The notes beneath the pieces were generated by a model, which was given only the letters and a program-made list of their open reading frames with translations, was not told where the DNA came from and made no database searches. Below are positions 13,002-24,688 of a DNA stretch of 64,000 nt, piece by piece. Origin of the DNA: Clavelina lepadiformis. Taxonomy: Eukaryota > Chordata > Ascidiacea > Aplousobranchia > Clavelinidae. Positions within the stretch are counted from its first letter, which is position 1. The number at the start of each line of letters is the position of its first letter. The translations under genes and the position numbers were made by a program. The stretch is taken from the NCBI RefSeq assembly GCF_947623445.1, contig NC_135241.1:1862501-1926500 (forward strand), given 5' to 3'.

Positions 13002-14192
13002 CAATTGTACCTGCTTCGCATTTCGCTGGTTGACCCGCGCCACAGTGAGTCCACGCGATTTTACGTGTGCCCGCTTTTCGCATCTGCTTCAGCTTTGACT
13101 CCGTTGATGACGTACTCGGTGACGTCATCATCAGTAACGTTGCTTGAGCGACCGAGATGGTGAAATCGTGTCTCGGGCCGAGCATTTTAGCTTGGTAGAA
13201 GCCTACCGCTTGGCATCACCGCGACACAAGCGTTGTGACCCACTCACTGCATTTTTGATTTACTGAACTTACGTTTTATATGGTATAGAAAATTCTATTA
13301 AAGTTGAACCTCTTGCAATAATCACAATAAACTTGTTACTTTTAAAGCAAGCCTCTTTAGGTCCACGACATGAAAGCGCTATGACATGTTCTTTTAATCG
13401 GCCAGAGGTGATGATCGTATAAGATAAGCCAGTCAGCTTTGTACTTGCGATTTTGCTCAATTAAAAATTATTCATTTCATAAGTCAGCTATGTCATTTAC
13501 ATTCCACCTTATCTAGCAATGGCGTAGATCAGCCGCAACGAACGACATTTTTACGGAGATAAATTACTGCATAATGCATTCCTAAAATTAGGGATTTTAA
13601 TAAGATCAGCATGAATTGACTTTGAAGAGACATTCGGCAGTTGTTGTTCGCTTGCGAACCCTACTACTGATATCAGCTGCCAATTGCTATTTACCTCGTG
13701 TTGGACTGGCGGCTTGATGCAAGCTGTATGTTGAATAGTTTTATGAAACGTATCTATCCATGTCGGCTTACGTACGGAGTAATTGTTTTGTTGGTCATAG
13801 TTGTACGAGTACTTACTGTTATAAGCAGAGAGTCAAACCGCAATTAAAAACGGTTCAATTCAGATTTTACAGAGTTTCATTTTATCAGTTTTACTCTAAA
13901 TTAAGTTTTCGTTGGATACACAGATTTACTCCGTTCCATGCTCAGGTTTTAGCAAACCTGCTAATGTACGATTCGCTCGGATTCAAATGACAGTAAGTAG
14001 CTTATTGCTTTTTTAATATCTTCAATTATGCTGCACAAGGAGCACTTTGTTATGTCGAAGAATTTCATCAGGTGGGGGCAGTTCTTGCTTAAAAAGAAAG
14101 TTTGCATTTATGAACATTATTGAGAAGCCAAATAGGCTTAACAAAACTGTAGGCTATATGGTTTCTGAGGATTAGGCTTAGACTGCCTAGAA
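13002..14192. other. Transporter 3' region, then intergenic
   Basis: It contains the AATAAA at 13326-13331, a likely polyadenylation signal for the transporter. Beyond that no exon or element is recognised. Confidence 0.4.
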
Positions 14193-14632
14193 CAGAGGTG
14201 TCAAACTCATTCGGTGATGTAAGCTATATTTACATACCTAAATTTTAGCCGGGCCATTTTTTTTAATTTATGGTACAATCGATAATTGCGTTTATTATTT
14301 AGTCGTTGCACTGCGGCTTGATGACACTTGACATCTTTTGGCAGTTGCAAACATGTCAATATCTGGTACCAAGGGTTGAGCAGTCGCAACGTTTAGCTTT
14401 GAAGCAATCTTTTTTTAAGGAAAGCTCGCGTGGAAAAATCAAAAATAAAGTTAACCTTTAGTAGAGTGCCAACCTAGAATTTGTTTTTTATTTTGCGGTA
14501 TGTTTGTAGTTTACTGTCCTGGAATATTTATTTATTCAATTTTTTCCATCACAAAAATAGCATGACGCGGGACACAAAACGGGGCACGGCGGGCTGGATT
14601 TGGCCCGCGGGTAACCAGTTGGACACCCTTAA
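14193..14632. mobile_element. Non-autonomous hAT-type element (about 440 bp)
   Basis: The left end reads CAGAGGTGTCAAACTCA. The right end, read in reverse complement, is close to AAGGGTGTCCAACTGG, followed inward by GGCCAAATCCAGCCCGCC. CAG-start imperfect inverted ends of this composition are typical of hAT (Charlie-like) elements. No clear 8-bp target duplication could be matched, so the ends are set by eye and the copy is old. There is no transposase frame inside. Confidence 0.55.
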
Positions 14633-16157
14633 ATTCTCTATACCACAGTCTAGGTAGAGCTAAGGCCACACAATGCTCATACACACTTGTTTAATTGAAA
14701 ACGTCTCTTATAATTAATCAATCATCCATTACTGAAATAATACAAATAACTGTCTAACACGCCCAATAAATTCGCAAAAACAAGTCTTGCAACAGCAACT
14801 TTTTATTGATTGATATGATTTTCATTTTTATCTGATATGCGCTTGAAAACAAAATACCCCAGTGACTTGACATGTTCGCTTCCCACATATTTTTTGTTAA
14901 CGCTTTTACCATAAATCGATAACAAGAAAAGGGAAATTCCGTTCAGCTTTCAGATCTACGTATTTTTATCTTTTTGTAGGGAATAATTTGAAGATGAATT
15001 TACGTTTAAAGGTTGTTTAGGTTAAAAATTTAAAGGAAATTAGGGACCATATTTGATTTCCAGTAATCTTCTTGCACTTTAAAAGTAGTTCTGGGCGAGA
15101 AGAATTCGATTCAGTGGTTTGGGTAAAAAAGTGTATTATATTTATTATATTATATTGGATATTGGTCACTAATGTCACTAAAGACCAGTTTAACAACTGC
15201 GAGTGGCGGGTGTTAGTTAATTTTCTGACGTCATATATCCCATTTACCTTTGCTAGTTTGCAGGTAATCTTTGCTGTTGATTGCGCAGCGAAAGCAGTTT
15301 TATCTGGACATATAAAACTAAAGTGTTCAGTATTTCTATTATCGCTTGTTAAAGCATTTCTGTGTGCTAATGCGTTTTTTAAAAAATGGTCGTTAAGTGA
15401 CGCCAATGATCGAAGAATGAATTTGTAACTCAACAAAGCAGGGCTGTGTGCTTCCAGCTTCAAGGGTGGTTCAACTTAGAACGATTAAGCCCATGACTAC
15501 TCAACCAGTGTCTGTGGGTTTCATAGTTCTTCGGTTGGATTGACCGACCACGAGGCTATTCAATCGTTATCAACAAAGATCCAGTTGGATTAGTTCAATA
15601 TTTGCAAAGGTAGTTCTGGCTGTTGGCGCTAGCCTAGTTTGGTACCGGTAGTTGCTTTAATGACATGTATACATTAAGTTTATAGGTTCACGTAGGCCTA
15701 CTGTTTCTTGTGACACTTCTGAAAGCAAACCTCAATTGCGACTTATCGGCTACATGCGGTATTCCATCTAAAACGCGTTGGCTTGCTAATTATTCACTAT
15801 CACGGGCAGCATACTTGATCGAAACGCTATCTACCCATAGATATTATATACCACGCATGTTGGTTTCATATTCTGACGTAATTATCGCCTGATTTTGCCT
15901 ATGATCAAATTTAAATCCTGGGACCGGTGAGGATAATGGTGTGGATAATCTTTGCTTTTTTCTCACCTTGACTGGCTTTGTTTCGCTTGAGTACGATATC
16001 GCAAACGTCTCTTTTGGTAGGCGGTGTGTGTCATGTAATAATCTCTAAGTGAAGCGCCTTTCGTCTTCAATCTTACATGGAACCTGCTTGTTGTCTGAAT
16101 TGAATATCCTTGTTACAGCCATTTCGCAATATCCTATGCGCTTGGCACTCCATGGAG
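14633..16157. other. Intergenic, no gene recognised
   Basis: Overlapping open frames on both strands around 15017-15463 (148 and 118 codons) have no recognisable motif and no splice support. Nothing else was identified. Confidence 0.4.
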
Positions 16158-16459
16158 CAGCGGTTTGAAAAACTTTTTTGAGCGCGACCCAAATCCGAGT
16201 TTGGTGAACATCTCGCGGCCCAAGCTTCAAACAGCGTATTTTAACACGAAAAAATAACGATTGTATAGATTACAGATAATTTTTTTTGCAGTAGCTAAGT
16301 TCCAATGTCAGCAATCTACTCTTTTAAGTACCTATGGGCCTACGCTACAGACAGACAAGCAGTGATAATCTGATCCACAGACTATGGAACAATGTATTTT
16401 ATTACAAACATACCTATGTTTGCATCGCCTTGGTGCGACCCATACTTTGGGAACCACTG
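16158..16459. mobile_element. Short non-autonomous hAT element
   Basis: A 302-bp element. The left end is CAGCGGTTTGAAAAACTTTT; the right end in reverse complement is CAGTGGTTCCCAAAGTATG. Both ends carry a GCGACCC-like word further in. The flanks are CCATGGAG (16150-16157) and CTATAGAG (16460-16467), which match at six of eight positions and differ only by transitions, as an old 8-bp hAT target duplication would. No coding capacity. Confidence 0.7.
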
Positions 16460-16535
16460 CTATAGAGTTTAGGGCAGGCTAGCAAGTGTTGTAATGATAT
16501 TTCCGTTGCTAGTCGACGCCAGTAAGCGATTAATT

Positions 16536-16828
16536 TTGTGGTGATATGATAACATAGCCTGTAAATCGAATGCTGCATAGAATACTTGTTTACGGAAATC
16601 GGCTTAAATTTGATATAAATGTTATACCGATGACTTCTTATTTTCTGTTTTGAGTTGTGACATAAATGTCGTGGCTGTCCATCTTGCGTGCATTAATATT
16701 ATATATATTAAGCACGCAAAAAATAGGAAGTTATCGGTATAACATTTATATCAAATTTAAGCCGATTTCCGTAAACAAGTATTCTATGCAGCATTCGATT
16801 TGCAGGCTATGTTATCATATCATCACAA
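16536..16828. repeat. Foldback element: 108-bp inverted arms with nested hairpin
   Basis: The left arm (16536-16644) and right arm (16721-16828) are near-perfect reverse complements over about 108 bp. The spacer is about 76 bp. Inside it, TGCGTGC and GCACGCA flank a short AT run (about 16685-16718), giving a second, nested hairpin. The arms have no open frame shared with any gene. This could be a foldback transposon, a MITE, or a source of hairpin RNA. Confidence 0.9.
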
Positions 16829-17617
16829 GTTGTAACATTTACAAGTTCTATCATTGATGGCAAGAACTACTTTGACATTTCAAGCTAAGTGGGATACGCA
16901 AGTGGTAAATTGCTCAGTTTTTTATTTCATTTCAGTGCTTAGCAGTCACAGTTGAAATTCGTTGTTGCTTGGCAAAACAACAGTTGGAATTTTCCATAGG
17001 TTTAATTTAAAATGCACTAAACACGCAACAACATTATAATCGCTAAAATTGCATATATACAAAAATATTTCATAAAATTAAAGCAATGATTATTGCGAAA
17101 TGAATCAAGAAATTATTTAAAACCAAAACAAATTAAAAAAATCGCTTTTTACATAAACAAAAAACAAGGGATTAAACATAGGTAGCATTTTAAAAGTGAT
17201 GTCGTCAAAGAAAAATGTCAATTTCGACGCAAACTTGAGTGTTATGGTTGCAGCAACGAAACATGTTTTCTAAAATATCAAAAACATTTGCACAGTTTAC
17301 CATCACAGACGTGAGATTCGCACAACAGATATTGCATGATTTCTATGTTGCCAAAGGGGGCGTAACTGACAAAGTAGCAATGGAAGACTTCAAACAAACA
17401 GAGAATTCGAGCATAAGCACCTCGCAAGAATTGGATTGTTTTTAGAGCACATATTTGTATAAGTATATAGTTGTTTTTAGCTGCTCCGAGCAGCTGAAAT
17501 AAATCTCACAGAACAAAACCTTTTCAAAGTAAAACGAAGAATATAAACGCGAAATGTGCAAGGCATCATTTACACCAGAGACTGGTAACAGTAAAAAGGT
17601 TGTTTTATCGATGGATT
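16829..17617. other. Intergenic with one small plus-strand frame and a hairpin
   Basis: A 68-codon plus-strand frame at 17239-17445 is followed by an 8-bp perfect stem (AGCTGCTC C GAGCAGCT, 17479-17495) and AATAAA at 17498-17503. The order frame, hairpin, polyadenylation signal is suggestive of a short transcript end. The peptide has no recognisable family and could be chance. Confidence 0.25.
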
Positions 17618-19895
17618 CTACTCCGAATTTTTAAGCTTTTCCAAGCAAATAGCAACCGCTGAAATACAATGCTTGTCGTCATCACCTTCACTGACCGGCC
17701 AGCTGTACTGCGGGATGACGTCTTCCGCCGTAATCCGGATCAAACCAGATTCCTTCATGGCGTTCAATTGAACGTCGACTCGATCCCGGAAGGTCGAGTT
17801 TCCATCTGTGGCTCTGGTCGTGAAATAAAGACGACCGCCAGACTTCGCGACCCTAACCATGTCCTATGGAAGAAAGAAACTTCTTATCAACAGCCCTTTT
17901 GTTTTATGTTGACTTTCAGCAAAGCCACTCCTGCTGAGCAATCAATTGCGCAACGACGACGTTTTGCAAACAGTTGATCAATTGTTTGACGCTGGGGCTT
18001 TTGTAAAACTACGGAGAATGTTTTCAAATGAACAAAGTTTTTCGTGACAAAACAGCGAAAAAGACTTTTCAACTAACTTACAACTAAGGTTTTGCAGAAC
18101 CTCATCTACTCACCGGCAAACATTCTGGCTGTATTAGAGCAGGCACCATTGCGCAGCAGCAGACAACAGTGTCATAGGTGTTACTTGCAAACGTCATCGG
18201 GGTATCATCCATCAGCAGGTGTTGTTCTAAATGCCTGTAAATGTAATGTCGTGTTGTTTAAACTGATCAAGTGACATCATCTTTAATAACGTCATCAGCA
18301 ATTATTATAAATGCACGAATTAACTGAACATCTTTAACGCAACCTGCAGAAGGTAGGAAATGGAAATTAATATTTTTCTTCGTCACGAAGCGGACTTGAT
18401 CGTTTTTGAAATTTGAATGTCACAATACTTCCTGTCAATGAGTACTTAATACGCATTTATATGTAGGAAGATGCATACTTGTAAAGTCCTTTTTCTCGAG
18501 CCTTTTCCAGCATTTTCGTATTTCCGTCCAAGGCATCCACTGTTCCTTTGAAGTCGAATTTCTTCAAAGCAATCGCCATCTGACCAGTGCCTGAAATCAT
18601 AAAATAAACGATGAATGCTGATGTCGATGCTTCTATACACACAAGAACAACGTAAATGCAGTCATGACTTGACCGGGGCAGTTAATTGTTTCGTCACCTG
18701 CTCCAACGTCCAGCACGGAATGAGAGGGATTTTCCCACTCCCGTCCGGGCAAGAACCCGGCCAACTTGGACGCCATGAAGTCGGGAACTTTGTAATCAAG
18801 AATCTGATAATAATTCAAACAAAAAATCAACGCACAGACAGTGCTAAGCTAAACCCCTACACACACGTGATTCTTTTTGAGCAAAGAACGTCGTTTATTC
18901 CCATTTGTTCGTGATACGACGACCACAAGATGGGGTTGACGACAACGCCCACTTGATGTTGCGTAACGAAAACCAACAAATGTGAGCTTTGCAGCAGGTT
19001 CAACCTCGTCTGCTAAGAGCACTTGAGCAAATGTTTGCTGAGAAACGGGGCGACGGTTTTAGGTTATTTTCTTTGCTAGGAGACGTGCTGCAAAAGCAAT
19101 TTTGCAGCAACTTTTTGGTCTAAAAGTTGCAAGTTTATTGGTGTTTTGAACAAAAAAGGGAAAACGCTTTAAATGCAGCTTTTAAAGCAAAATGCTTTTT
19201 TCAAAATTAACGCAAAGTGTTTTTATGTCCTATTAAATTATTTTATGCTAATCGCTACGTCTTTCTCTCACAAAACTTTGAAACAATGATAGATTTTAAT
19301 GCTATTATCAATTGACAGCTTTTCCTCCAAAATCCAGTCTTAATTGAAAGCAATTCAAATGCCGGTTTTAGTTGTCAAATTTACACAAACTAAAGGAAAA
19401 TAGCCGCATAATACTAATGAGAGCCGGCGAAATAGGCTTTAAACCAACCAACTAAAAGGTATAAAACTTGTTTTTTGGAATCTGGACCGAAGTTACCACA
19501 TTTTCTATGAATTTGTTTTCAAACGCCGAATTTTTGCCGTTCAACGTTTAAATTAAAAACGGCAAAACGAGTGATGACGACCGATGATCTAAATTTCACA
19601 GTTAGATGGTGGTCGAATTACCAAATAGTTGGTTATTTTTGTTTGAAGCATTTTTTCATCCAGTGATGGTCGCAATGGCAGCCGCGAAAGAATGAAAAAA
19701 TCTTAAGATAAATCAAGTTTACTGAAGCAGTCTTACCTCTAAGTCTTTTTCGTAGTGCTGCGACCAGTAGTCGTAATACTTCATCGTGTATTCGGCATCG
19801 AAGTCGCCAATGATGTTCTGGACCCTGGTCAAAGATTCCTCCGATTCTTTTGTGGATGGACGTCGCCAGTGATGATCAGGAACGATAGCTGCCAT
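17618..19895 (-). CDS. METTL27-like class I methyltransferase
   Basis: Five exons on the minus strand, in transcription order 19737-19895, 18698-18803, 18479-18590, 18114-18234 and 17618-17863, join in phase to 247 residues; human METTL27 (WBSCR27) has about 245. The SAM-binding motif I is VLDVGAGTGQ (83-92), split by an intron within the glycine codon. Next come a helix-rich segment with MLEKAREKGLY, a motif-II-like region YDTVVCCCAM, and GGRLYFTTRA, matching the family's GGLVCLTTRT. The N-terminal MKYYDYWSQHYEKDLE corresponds to the family's FYDRWAPDYDQDV. METTL27 is a small SAM-dependent methyltransferase whose substrate is not established. All donors and acceptors are GT-AG. The start is the first ATG of the 19.7-kb exon; an in-frame 5' exon was not found. 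Confidence 0.88.
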
Positions 19896-22547
19896 TTTTT
19901 GAGAAATTTTAATACAAACGAGTTCTACGCACGATAATTCCTTATAATTCTACAAAGTATCAAAATCACAAACGCTTAAAATTGAAAACTTAGACCTACG
20001 AGCTACCGGTAGACCAGGCTGTACCGGCAAGGCTTGTTTTTTAAAGCGACAATTTAAGTTTTAAGAAAAAACAATCGCAAACACTCTGGTAATTTTCCAT
20101 TGTACATCTACCAGTGATGTATTCTTGCGTCATCGCGAACAATTCTGACTGCGGCAGAAAGAGCCACGATCTCTTAATTATATCCAGCCTGGACCAATCG
20201 TTAGTGGAAAAAACGGGCCATATTGAAACGTCACAAAGAGACGCCCCTTTACAGGGATTGTTGAGAAGATTGTGATGGAGGAGTAAAACAAAAGTTTAAG
20301 CTTTAGTTCTTAGGATTGTGCCTGACAGCTAATTATTTATTGTTTGAGTTTTTGTTTCATTTGAAATCTAACTGCCTACGACTGCCTATTATCCTTTCAC
20401 TATTGCTGCCATGATTGTACCTTGAAATTCATTATTCTGCTACTAACGTATATAACTTGTAAAGTTTCCCTATAACGTGGAGAGATATTTCCCATCCAAG
20501 AAAAACACCCAGTTAAAAGCTGATGAATGACATAAAATTGTTAATTTGGGTTTTGTCGGAGTTTATTCTACCTTCCGGAATTAACTCCTTGATTGTTTAA
20601 ACATTTCTCGCCCTCGTTTACGCGAAAAATTAAACCACAATCCAAATCGAACCGGATCAAACCAGTTTCTGCTTTGTTTAAACCACCACCAGCGATGGTC
20701 GCTCAAATAAAGTCGGAATATATAACGCTATTATACCAGACACTTATGTAGCTATGACCTTTAATACTAGTTAGCAGCTTAGCTTCCAAAACTGGACGAA
20801 CCCGGCTTTACATGAACGTTGAACTGCCAACCTGGCAACGATAATACCTTTTTCCTCGTCTACTGAATACAATACGCAAACACGCGCAGCCTTAAACCTT
20901 TTAAACCTAAACTCTAAAGATTTAACGAGTATACTGTACCTAACTGTTTGGTTCGACGCGCTGGCAAAATTTCTTTATTAATTCAGAGGCTCGTATTTAT
21001 AACAAAGCTCGGTCGATCTTATGGTCTATTAAGTGACGTCACGGCCTTATGGTAATCATGACTAAGCAAAGGAAATAACAAAGCAAGCGAATGAAAGACG
21101 ATTTGTGTTCCCTCTCCATTCTCGAATGTTCGATTATGCAGCAGAATAACTGTGTTATAATCAAATTTCACAGTTTTATACCGTGTACAGATACACTGGG
21201 TTAAGCCAAACCGAGTTACCGGTTACTTCGTTACAAACTACAATACAGTACCAGTACAATTATATGTTAAGTGTCAGCCAAAATGCCAAATAGAAGCGAG
21301 TATTTGTTAGCCTACTGTACAAAGCTTGAGATATGCCTTCGAGGCTTGATGTAGATAATAACGATTAAATATTCACGTTTTCTAAATGTTCGACACGATG
21401 TTTTCGTTAAAAAGTCAACTCTTAACTCAACTCAACTCAACTCTTAACTCAACTCTTAACTCAACTCAACTCAACTCTTAACCAAACCTTGTCAAAATCT
21501 TAATGGTAACCGACAACCTCAATCGATTTACAGTATATACTAGTATATATGACATGAAGCCGGATACGCTGAACTGGGTGATCAAATCGTTCAGTCGCTC
21601 ATACAAACAAAGAAATCGATGACGTTTATGTTCTGTCCATTGATGCGTAACGCATCGGCACATCTCGCTATAATATGGGGAGGATTTCCATCATATTAAC
21701 TTACAGCGACCTCTAGCGACTGAATTAAGATGTCAGAGCAAAACTTACGAAGTACGAATTTTAACAGTTTCGTACTACGCTTGGTGTCGTAATTTCTGTG
21801 TAGCGCTTTCCAGGCTATGGTTAGGCATCTTAGTCTTAAAAGGATTACATGACAGAGCCCCTGCATAGACATCACTTGGCCCTCATTAGGCTGAATTGTC
21901 ATATAAGTTAGGCTGTCACTACATCACGGGAAAATTTATCATGCGTTCGAAGCTAGTTTTCACAGTTTATTGTTAACCTTTCGTAAATGGTATGACATAA
22001 CAATCTAAACCTAACCTAAAGCTTCCTTCTAATCTAAATCTAACTCCGCCAAAACCTTAAATAGCTAAAATCAACTTTTTGTATTCCAATTTCAATAACC
22101 TAACCGCCAATCTTTAACAATTAGCTGCGTGACCTACTTACGGTGAAATAGTAACGCTTGGTAACATACGTTGAAACCAAAATTCTAAACCATACGTCCA
22201 TATATATAGTGACATTCTAAAGTATGTAACGACTAAAGTATTGACGATTGTGGAAAATACAACTCAATCCAATAGAAAAAAATTGTCGTAAAAATTCCAA
22301 CGATAACACAAAAATGTTAGCCGGGTATCTTGTTGGTATTTACTGAAAGAAGTCGTAATCACAAGACAGCAACTGCGTGTAAGAGTGACACGGATTCTTC
22401 TGTTTTAACCCTTATTCAATTTTACGAACTACAGTACGTAGTTTGTTAATTACCATTTTGATACATTAAAAATTTGCAAAAATAAGCTACAAATAAACTT
22501 GAAAGTAAGAAAAAGTGCACAAAGCATATTTCATCAAAAAATCTCAC
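19896..22547. other. Intergenic, no gene recognised
   Basis: Upstream of the methyltransferase. Apart from the pentamer-rich repeat near 21.4 kb, no element or exon was identified. A minus-strand frame at 21696-21902 has no motif. Confidence 0.4.
21414..21481. repeat. CTCAA-type short tandem repeat
   Basis: Repeated CAACT/CTTAACT units form an interrupted pentamer/heptamer microsatellite of about 68 bp. Confidence 0.85.
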
Positions 22548-22632
22548 CTTTTGGAAAACTTCGTGTGATTGTGTTTCCTCGCCATCTTTCCAATTCCGAA
22601 AATAAAATCATTGATCGCCATTCTGATATCTT
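22548..22632 (-). other. Exon-like segment with good splice sites, gene unknown
   Basis: On the minus strand an acceptor (attcag) near 22633 is followed by an ATG at 22621-22619 and an open segment ending at a GTGAGA donor (exon end 22548). From that ATG the exon reads 24 codons plus two bases (MAINDFIFGIGKMARKH...). It does not splice in frame to the METTL27-like first exon. It may belong to another small gene or to a 5' untranslated exon. No family is recognised. Confidence 0.25.
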
Positions 22633-22980
22633 CTGAATTTAAGCACATTTAGGTTTCAAAAACGTCAGAGTTACGTTTGAAAGCGACTGTGTGCCCTTTT
22701 TCAACTCGCCATCGGATAAAAATTGATTTAAGTTCTTTAGTAAACTAAACCAAAACTACCGCCAAACCTGCCGCACACAGCTGCGCTACAAGTAACTACT
22801 GAGAGGAACGACTTAACGGAGCGAGCGATTTTATACGCGATCAATTAGACTCGACGCAGTCGGTTAATAGAGAAAAGCTTACATTCACAACGGTTCAAAA
22901 TCGCTGTGTGAGCAATGAGCAACGAACTGATGATGAGCAGCGAACAAAAGACAACTGATTCAAAACTGAAGTGTTTAAAC

Positions 22981-24071
22981 CAGGGGTTCTTAAACTTTTT
23001 GGCACACGCCCCCCTTGACGGTACCTAAAAATTTCGCGCCCCACCTCATTGCAAAATAAAAAATCATTAAACAAAACAACAATTTATCTTCAATTAACTT
23101 TCATTAATGTGAAGGATGTAGTTGTTTTTGGGAAACCAAACGTTTAATTCGAGGCTTTGTAGAAGATAATGAACATCTTAGGTCGGCTTCACAGTCAAGT
23201 TTGTTCCTAGGTTTTGTCTTTATATTCATGAAGATGACGCTGCAAACGACTTGGTCTCAAAGCGTCGTTGCTTAGCTTTTCTAAGCATATCATGCATTGC
23301 GGTACGACTTTTCCGCTCACTGTGGTATCTATAAAGCCATACTTCAGATAACTTTGGTCATAATTTCTCTTTTTTCCACTCATTTTGTGTCAATACAATT
23401 AGTTTAATTACTAAAATACCTGGTTATTAAATCAATACTAAATTTAAGTTTTACTTCATTTTACGGATTTAATATTGGCTGACGTTGGTTTTACCCTATT
23501 TAAACTGGGTGCGCGACATTACTATTTTAACTATGTGTGGCCGACACTGCACACACATTTTCAATCTTTAATTACTCGAAAACTATACGTCGTAAACTGA
23601 TCGGATTTTTACAGGTTAGTAGCAAAAACATCTGGCTTTCTGTATACATCATAATTTTAAACCTAAAGAAAATGCATTTAGTGTAAATTAAGTATTTCTA
23701 CAAGTGATACATTTGTAAAAGTTTTTCTTGATACGCCACCCTCCCGTTGTGAGAAAAACCAGGTCACCGCAAAAAGAGAACACAAGAGAACAGTTAGTCG
23801 AGCTAGGAGTGAGTGAATGAGTAAACGAAACAAATACGCTTCAATGCGGAGAGACACCAAATATTATGACGTAACAATTGACGTATTTCAGAATCCAAAT
23901 TTCAAAAATACAATTGCCATCATGACACACTTTAAAATTTTATTAAAAATGAACCTATAGCGAAAGTCAAGAAAGCATGTTTAGACTAGACATAGCTCAT
24001 ATAATAGACAGTTTTTCATCTCTCGCGCCCCCCTTATGAATCTTACACGCCCCCCAGTTTAAGAACCACTG
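22981..24071. mobile_element. Internally deleted hAT element with ZBED-type remnant
   Basis: A 1091-bp element bounded by a perfect 8-bp duplication, GTTTAAAC (22973-22980 and 24072-24079). The left end is CAGGGGTTCTTAAACTTTTT; the right end in reverse complement is CAGTGGTTCTTAAACTGGG. Both ends are followed by C-rich GCGCCCC words. This is the standard hAT layout. A zinc-finger transposase N-terminus survives on the minus strand; the catalytic part is gone, so the copy cannot move alone. Confidence 0.9.
23207..23383 (-). pseudogene. BED-type zinc finger from a hAT transposase (ZBED5-like)
   Basis: The minus-strand frame starts with ATG and runs 58 codons to a TAG. It reads MSGKKRNYDQSYLKYGF, then PQCMICLEKLSNDALRPSRL and RHLHEY. 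Proteins of the ZBED5/FAM200 group, derived from hAT transposases, begin with the same order: a basic stretch, YLKYGF, a CxxC, the N(D/E)xxRPSKLxRH helix. The frame ends just after the finger. Everything downstream (dimerisation and RNase H-like catalytic domain) is missing because of the element's internal deletion. Confidence 0.8.
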
Positions 24072-24688
24072 GTTTAAACCGTCGCTTACGTACAGAAGTT
24101 GTCTATTCAATACTAAAGACTGTAGTTGAATTCTTAATCTGATTATATTTCGTATAGGGACAGCGAGAACATAATGCTTTTGTTGACCGCCTGAAATTGC
24201 AAAAAAGCCGTCAGTCTTTCTGAACTTTTGAAATATTTTCATTACATAATTAGGCCACTTCACGTTGAATTATTTATTTTCCAAGTAAACCTTGCGCTTT
24301 AAAACTTGTTATTTTGGCAAATCAAATACGTCACGATACTTTATCCTTGACTTTTTAAGCTAAACCAAGAATTTAATGAATACATCAGGCTTCCAATCAT
24401 TTTCCTTGTGACTGAAATTGACATTTTACTTGCCTGGATATCATTAGGATTGATTCGTTTCCCTGCAGTGAAAGCGTTTAAATAAGTTTGCTGTTTTTTG
24501 GGAATTTTACATACATAGGAAATGTCGTATGCCGGTCAAATGCTTAACTGACGGCAGACTGACAAAAATGTTTTTGGAAATGTTCCATACACGCAAACAA
24601 TGTCGTATGCCAGTCTAATGCTTAACTGATGACAATAAACTACTGAAGATGGATTAAGCAACTTTTGAGAGTAAACTTTGCTTATAAG

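Noticed and set aside
15017..15463. 148-codon minus-strand frame with a 118-codon frame opposite
   Set aside because: No motif, no splice signals or polyadenylation support, and both strands are open at once.
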